Assembly (NCBI GenBank): GCA_020736575.1
Contig: JAGPYM010000005.1
Coordinates: forward strand, 2,108,001-2,172,000
Source of the DNA: Thelonectria olida
Taxonomy: Eukaryota > Ascomycota > Sordariomycetes > Hypocreales > Nectriaceae
Length of the DNA: 64,000 nt
Direction: 5' to 3'
A model generated the notes under the pieces. That model was not told the DNA's origin and did no database searches. It saw only the letters and a program-made list of their open reading frames with translations. This document shows, piece by piece, positions 58,997 to 64,000 of this stretch. Every line of letters begins with the position of its first letter. Position 1 is the stretch's first letter. Made by a program: the position numbers and the translations under genes.

Positions 58997-59986
58997 CTAC
59001 TTAGGAGCGAAATGTAGAATCGCAGAGCCAACCTCATCAGCAGCCTCGATGCAGTGCCAATGGCCAACGCCAGACAGTGTCTTTATTGACTTAAATTGAG
59101 CCGCACATCCCCATCTATTAGTATGAGCAGTTAGTGTGGCACTGGTATTATATGGCCTTAAACTAATACTTACACGTCAAGCATAAACTCTGCATCTGCT
59201 AGAGGACTGGTCTTGTCTTCCTCGCCTGCGACTACCAACACTGGGCAACGAGCAGAAGAATATTCGGGACGCTCAGCCTCTGCTATCGCGCGACACAGAG
59301 AATTGTAGCCCTCCGGTTGTTGCGACAACAATAACGCTCGAATGAAGGCTTGATGCGTCAACGTCGCGCTGGATCCCGTGGCTGCGGCGGGAATGGTGTC
59401 GGCCATAGCTTCCATCCCCCCTGCAAAGTACCAGTTAGGTCTGCTCTATTTGAACAGAAAGAAACCCGGTTATGTGTCAATAAGAAGAGAACTCACTCTG
59501 CTTGACAGTCTCAATGCGGGCATTGAAGATTTGACCCAGCGCTGGCTTGGGAAGAACTGGCCCGATGAGAATGGCACCCTTGAGGTTGAGCTTGATGGCG
59601 AGTTCAGAGACAACGATGGCTCCCATGGAATGACCGACAACGATCAGGTGCTCTGGTGTGATTGAGACCTGTTGGGCTATATCCTCCACATCCTGTGCAA
59701 TTGACTTGATGCTGGCGGGTTTCTGGCCCGGGAGCAAGGGGGAAAGTCCACTTCCTAACGCAGATTTAGCAAATACCATCATCAATTGAAGAACGCACTC
59801 ACCATGAGTGTCAAATGACAGACACGGATATCCGCTGCTTGCTAAATGCCGTATGACTGCTGTGTAAAAGGCGTGCGAGGAACCAAGCCCGTGGATGAAC
59901 AGAAACGTGGGTGCATCATGTTGAGTTGACTCAGGCTTGACGTGAGTGTAGAAGAGCGATTTCCCTCGAACTTGTAGGAATGGCAT
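58997..59986 (-). CDS. Alpha/beta hydrolase, 3-oxoadipate enol-lactonase-like
   Basis: Four exons on the minus strand (59986..59803, 59754..59497, 59420..59174, 59114..58997) encode 268 residues. The intron sizes are 48-62 bp. The protein is a compact alpha/beta hydrolase: oxyanion segment FLFIHGLGSS (about 29-38), SFDTHGSGLS, nucleophile elbow VGHSMGA (Ser104), acid VVAGEEDKTSP, and late catalytic His in SGVGHWHCIEAADEVG. Length and motif order match 3-oxoadipate enol-lactonase (PcaD-like) and related C-C/lactone hydrolases. Next to an intradiol dioxygenase, hydrolysis of an enol-lactone from muconate is the natural guess, but the fold alone does not fix the substrate. It is divergent from the CaiB/BaiF gene. 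Confidence 0.85.
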
Positions 59987-60687
59987 TTAGACGGCTGCAG
60001 TGAGTGTTTGTGAGCGATATGTTTTCTGGGCGAATGAGGGTTTGTCAGTGCTGATGTCTTTTTGGTTTGGGATAATTACAACTCACAACCTCCCTCACAT
60101 GTCCACTGCACGTCCCGGTTCTTCCCTACATGTACACGTAGAATTCTAGAGTCGCAGTGGATCAGGTGTTGAGTTGATCGTCGGTTACAGGGCCAAGTGG
60201 AGAGAGGCTTCCGTCGGGTCCCGGGCAAATAGCTTCAGTCTACGACGCCCATCCATCGGATACAGGGACGCACGTCCTGTCTTTGGCGGATTTCGTCTCC
60301 TCTGCATTGGCCTAACACGACAGAAACGAGGCATAAAACACGCCGTCATACACGACGAACGGCAAACTTTGCAACATACTGCGAGCTGCTTGCGGAATTC
60401 CATCCTCGGCCTCCGGCGGATCATGGTTTTACATCATCATTACCCGCCCGAGATGCCTCCCTGATGGATCAGTGTTCCGTACCCGCTCAAGCGTAATCGG
60501 CGCCCGTCGTCAAGCAAGATAGCCCACGGGCAGCTGCTGTGGCGGCATCGTAGTGGAGCTCCTCCAACAGACGATCTTGTTATTATAAAGATGCATCTAC
60601 TACAATAGAAAGCCTCCGAGTCCTCTCACGCTAGTAAACAAACAAAAGGACGAGACACAGACATACATCGAGTCATAACACCAAATA
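59987..60687. promoter_or_regulatory. Divergent promoter of the hydrolase and CaiB/BaiF genes
   Basis: This 701-bp region is shared by the lactonase-like gene (minus) and the CoA-transferase-like gene (plus). A TATAAA element at 60594-60599 lies about 90 bp before the plus-strand ATG. A TCGGTT hexamer at 60181-60186 repeats the half-site seen in the other divergent promoter. Confidence 0.4.
60594..60599 (+). promoter_or_regulatory. TATA box of the CaiB/BaiF gene
   Basis: TATAAA lies 88 bp upstream of the ATG at 60688, within TTATTATAAAGATG. Confidence 0.55.
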
Positions 60688-62576
60688 ATGACGGCCAACA
60701 AATCACAATCATACTCGGCAGTGACGGAGACCAGTCGCATCCTAAAACTGCTGTGCGATCAATTCGATGGCGTGTCGCTACCGCCCGCAGTGCAAGGGCT
60801 TGTGTCGCAGGTGAAGTTTACGTCTACTCGTGATTTCCCGTGTTTCCCCATTCCGTTCAAGGAAACGGAGACGGCGGCAGCGTTGAAGGCAATTGAGGCA
60901 TCGGTGGCGTGCCTTCTCGCAGATCTAAAAGATGGAGAGTCGAAGAAGAGACAGGTCGTGGTGGACTTGGAGAAGACGACGGCGTTCCTGTGTCAAGCAT
61001 ATCTCGCCAATGTTGGTGGATTGGGAAAACTCGACCCTTTAGTCAAGACTAAGCTAAAAGGTCGGTCGAATCTGCACGGAATTCTTGTCCTGCGTGAATA
61101 CTAACATGTGGAATAGATACCGACCTGTTGCAAGCGCAGTCAAACTCATATAGACGCATGTCGGCCAACCTGTATGAGACCAAAGTCCCCGGAGAGTACT
61201 ACCACATCCACGGCTCCCTGGAGGCAAGCACAACGCTGGGCATGATTGGACTGGAGCCGTTTCGACCAGACCTGAAGACGCATCAGGATATCGTGGACGT
61301 GATCGAAGGCGCCGTCAGGAAGTTCTCAGTCAAGGAGCTGGAGGAACTCAACGCGAAGAACCGCCAGGCCGGTATTCCGGCATTAAAACATGAGGAGTTC
61401 TTGCAAACACCACACGTAGGTGACCGACCCCTCGAAATGACTCACTCCAGTTTGCTAATGCGATGAAAACAGGGCAAGACAAATATCGACCTGCCTCCTT
61501 GGACAGTCGACGAGCTAGAGCACGAAACACCAAAGACGCCCCTTCCCGCGAGCGCAGCTGGTGAACCAAACCGACCACTGGCCGGCATCAAAGTGCTCGA
61601 GCTTTGCCGAATCATCGCAGGCCCCATCATCACACGCATCCTGGGAGAGTACGGCGCTGACGTGCTCAAGATCACCAGCCCCAACTTGAGCGACGTGCCC
61701 TTCTTTCAAGTCGACGGTAACATGGGTAAGCGGGCAGCCGATCTTGATCTCAAGACGCCCGAAGGTAGAGAGGAGTTTGAGCGCCTCCTTGCAGAGGCCG
61801 ACGTGGTCGTGGATGGATATCGCCCGGGGGCTTTGGAGCGGCTGGGCTACGGAGCGACGGCGTTATCCAAGTTGGCCAAGGAGAGAGGCAAAGGATATGT
61901 TTATGTGAACGAAAACTGCTTTGGGTATCAAGGAGAATGGGCCGGCCGTCCTGGATGGCAACAGATTGCGGACTGCGTAAGTTCCCCTCCTCCGCATCAT
62001 TCCGTCGGATGATGGCTAGAAGCTCATAACAATCCGTCGGCTCACACACGCATTTAGGTCAGCGGCGTTGCATGGGAACAGGGCAAGTTCATGGGCTTGA
62101 ACGAGCCCATGGTGCCGCCTTTCCCTATTTCCGACTACGGAACGGGATGCATGGGCGCCATTGCGGCGCTCACCGGACTCTATCACCGCGCAACCAAGGG
62201 AGGATCGTGGCATGGTAAGGCGTCGCTCATGCAATACGACATCGTCCTGTTCAAGGCCGGACTGTACTCTGAGGAGGTAAAGGCGCAGCTGCGAAAGGAC
62301 ATTGGAGACGAGTTCCTGGCGCTGAGGCATGCGCACAGCGTCGACCAGATTTCAGGTACTGCGTTGCGCAGGTTGAGAGAGACGTGCCCCGAGGTGTTCT
62401 GCGAGCCTCGCCTGCTGGATACATGGTACTCGGCTGCCTACAAGGCAGACGTTCAAGCTGTTTTGCCCGTTGCCCAGATCGACGGGCTGGACCTTGGGTT
62501 TAGGAGGGCGAGCCGTCCCAACGGAACGGACAAGGCTACTTGGGACTTTAGCGGGGATGAAGATTACAGGAAGTAG
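60688..62576 (+). CDS. CaiB/BaiF family (CoA-transferase III) protein, atypical
   Basis: Four exons (60688..61060, 61117..61415, 61473..61976, 62058..62576) encode 564 residues. The second part is a recognisable family III domain: GIKVLELCRIIAGPIITRIL and GEYGADVLKI (CoA-binding Rossmann start), VDGYRPGALERLGYG, GYVYVNENCFGYQGEWAGRP, SDYGTGCMGAIAALTGLYHR and HGKASLMQYDIVLF. The first 220 residues resemble the C-terminal half of the same family (QVVVDLEKTTAFL, then a VPGEYYHIHG block and IVDVIEGAVRKFS), so the protein looks like a half domain followed by a fuller one. The position of the catalytic Asp in the RPG-x-D segment is occupied by Gln (RPGWQQIADC). CoA transfer between carboxylic acids is the family reaction, but this member may not use that chemistry. 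Confidence 0.88.
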
Positions 62577-63373
62577 ATTGGTAGTAACTATTTGGAGTAT
62601 TTGATTGGTAGAAGCATTCTGGACGCACCAAATTACCATTAGTTGTCTCAATTCCGCCATGCTTCGGCGTCGTCCGTGTCTGAACTCGCCTTTGCAGCCC
62701 GTCATTCTCGAACCATATACCTCAGAACCAACACATCCGTTGATCCTCTGGAAGAGCCGATACTACAGCCGGTTCGCACGAGAATTGACTTGTCATACGA
62801 TTCGTAATTGCTGACCGCTCGCTGAATCGTCAAAATGCATTATCCGCCGCCACATTGTCATGCGACCCTCCAGCGGTTAATGCCCCTCGAAGTGTCGGAT
62901 ATCAGGTCTCGGTTGAAGGGTTCCCCTCTAACCCCATATCCGAGCCGATGCCACACTTTGCTCTTCTCACTCAGACGAGCGCTCTTCTCAGCGGACTGGT
63001 CCCTCGCCCGCACCCACAGAGCTCTTCTCCGCACTCATTCACCCATCCCATGGGCCTCCATATTGCGGGGTGCTTCTCATCCAGCTGCCGCCATCCCGTT
63101 TGTAATCGCTGTTCCTACAGACAATATTCGATGCCGGCTCGTCGCCTGTACCTTGCACGCGTTCTTACCAAGATTGTTTCGTCAACCCGTTCCCCGTGGC
63201 TACATATCCGTGGGCTACTGCGCACATAAAGACAGCCGCAGCTCTCCTCATTTTCCATCTCATACTTCAAGTCACACCCCCCTTACAAGATTGACTCTCA
63301 TTGATCATCATATTCCCCCTCCCCTCGACAAATCGACCCCCACACATCGCATCACAAGACGCGACAGATCAAG
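62577..63373. other. Intergenic region and dioxygenase promoter
   Basis: Two long overlapping frames here (about 62835-63575) are C/T-rich leader sequence without domain character, and they overlap the dioxygenase start in other frames. A TCGGTT hexamer occurs at 62909-62914. The last 150 bases are C/A/T-rich leader. Confidence 0.5.
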
Positions 63374-64000
63374 ATGGCCACCCAAACAGTCTCAGCGACC
63401 GTACAAGGGACGCCCGTCACCATTGAGCAGCCGGAGCAACAGGAGGAGGGCCTCGGTCAGGCATTCACTCAACATGTCATCGACTCTTTCGGACCCAAGA
63501 CCGACCCCCGCTTGCGGGAGGTCATGTCCAGCTTCGTTCAACACATGCATGACTTTGCCCGCGATATCAACTTGACCATGGACGAGTGGCTTCTTGCCCT
63601 CGACGTAATCAACAAGGCCGGCCAGATGAGCAACGACCGCCGCAACGAGGGCCAATTGGTCTGCGATGTCATCGGGCTTGAGTCGTAAGTGCTTTTTTAC
63701 TACTCTTTTACTACTAGACAATGGATCAATTACTTGGAACAGGCAGCTAACACCGATAATAGCCTGGTGGACGACATCACTCACCGAGCCCATGCTAAGA
63801 GCGGCGGCAACTCTGGCACTCTCTCGGCCATCCTGGGACCATTCTGGCGTGCTGACACTCCCATCCGTCCCAACGGCACCACCATTTCTTTCGATCCTCC
63901 CAAGGACGTCATCCCAGTGCACCTCTTCGGAAAGATCACGTCAGCCGATACGGGCAAGCCCATTCCCAACGCCTCTGTCGAAGTCTGGCAGGCTTCCACC
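63374..64000 (+). CDS. Intradiol ring-cleavage dioxygenase, 3' part missing
   Basis: Exon 1 is 63374..63684. An 88-bp intron (GTAAGT donor, GCTAACACC branch site, TAG acceptor) leads to exon 2 from 63773, which runs off the right edge. The N-terminal domain is present (TDPRLREVMSSFVQHMHDFA, DEWLLALDVINKAGQMS, QLVCDVIGLESLVDDITHRA), followed by the start of the catalytic beta-barrel (SAILGPFWRADTP, GKITSADTGKPIPNASVEVW). This layout matches fungal catechol or hydroxyquinol 1,2-dioxygenases, which use non-haem Fe(III) to split the ring between adjacent hydroxyls and yield muconate or maleylacetate. The Tyr/Tyr/His/His iron ligands would lie beyond the window, so activity cannot be checked here. 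Confidence 0.92.

Noticed and set aside
62835..63575. 246- and 124-codon frames before the dioxygenase
   Set aside because: C/T-rich leader sequence; they overlap the dioxygenase coding exon in the wrong frame.

Overview
The window is genomic DNA of a filamentous ascomycete (Pezizomycotina, most likely Sordariomycetes; I cannot fix the genus). The evidence is widely spaced single genes on both strands, and short introns (mostly 50-75 bp, extremes 49 and 171 bp) with GTRNGT-type donors, CTNAC-like branch sites and AG acceptors. The gene content is also typically fungal: a CE4 deacetylase with CBM18 modules, a Zn2Cys6 regulator, a siderophore transporter, Ypk1 and a fungal NLR-like protein. No tRNA, rRNA or intact transposon was found. 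All exon borders were read by eye and joined so that reading frame and family similarity both hold.

Layout. 1-9.8 kb: the 5' part of a gene for a repetitive Thr/Gly/Gln stalk protein (cut by the left edge), a secreted HExxH metalloprotease, an unknown intronless gene and an MFS siderophore transporter with a GATA-type promoter site. 9.8-19.1 kb: a 9.3-kb gene-free interval with a stop-rich core and simple repeats. 19.1-25.2 kb: a CE4 chitin deacetylase-like enzyme with four CBM18 modules, a small GPI-type surface protein, and a 70-residue cysteine-tailed protein that simple ORF calling misses. 25.8-34.8 kb: two housekeeping genes, coatomer beta-prime (Sec27/COPB2) and the AGC kinase Ypk1, then a PL3 pectate lyase. 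34.8-44.4 kb: mostly non-coding, with a sugar transporter, a Ser-rich GPI-type protein and a cytochrome P450 remnant. 44.4-50.2 kb: a 1,835-residue NLR-like protein (alpha/beta hydrolase, NTPase, ankyrin repeats). 51.2-54.5 kb: an ACS/Dal5-type MFS transporter converging on a membrane-anchored GH12-like glycoside hydrolase.

55.4-64 kb looks like a co-regulated catabolic or metabolic cluster: a Zn2Cys6 transcription factor, a SnoaL/NTF2-like protein, a 3-oxoadipate enol-lactonase-like hydrolase, a CaiB/BaiF-family (CoA-transferase III) protein lacking the usual catalytic Asp, and an intradiol ring-cleavage dioxygenase cut by the right edge. They are arranged as two divergent pairs followed by the dioxygenase. 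Ring cleavage by the dioxygenase and lactone hydrolysis fit a catechol or hydroxyquinol branch of the 3-oxoadipate pathway. The roles of the CaiB-like and SnoaL-like proteins are inference.

The strongest leads are the NLR-like protein with a degenerate Walker B strand, the aromatic-type cluster with its atypical CaiB/BaiF member, and the small cysteine-tailed protein.
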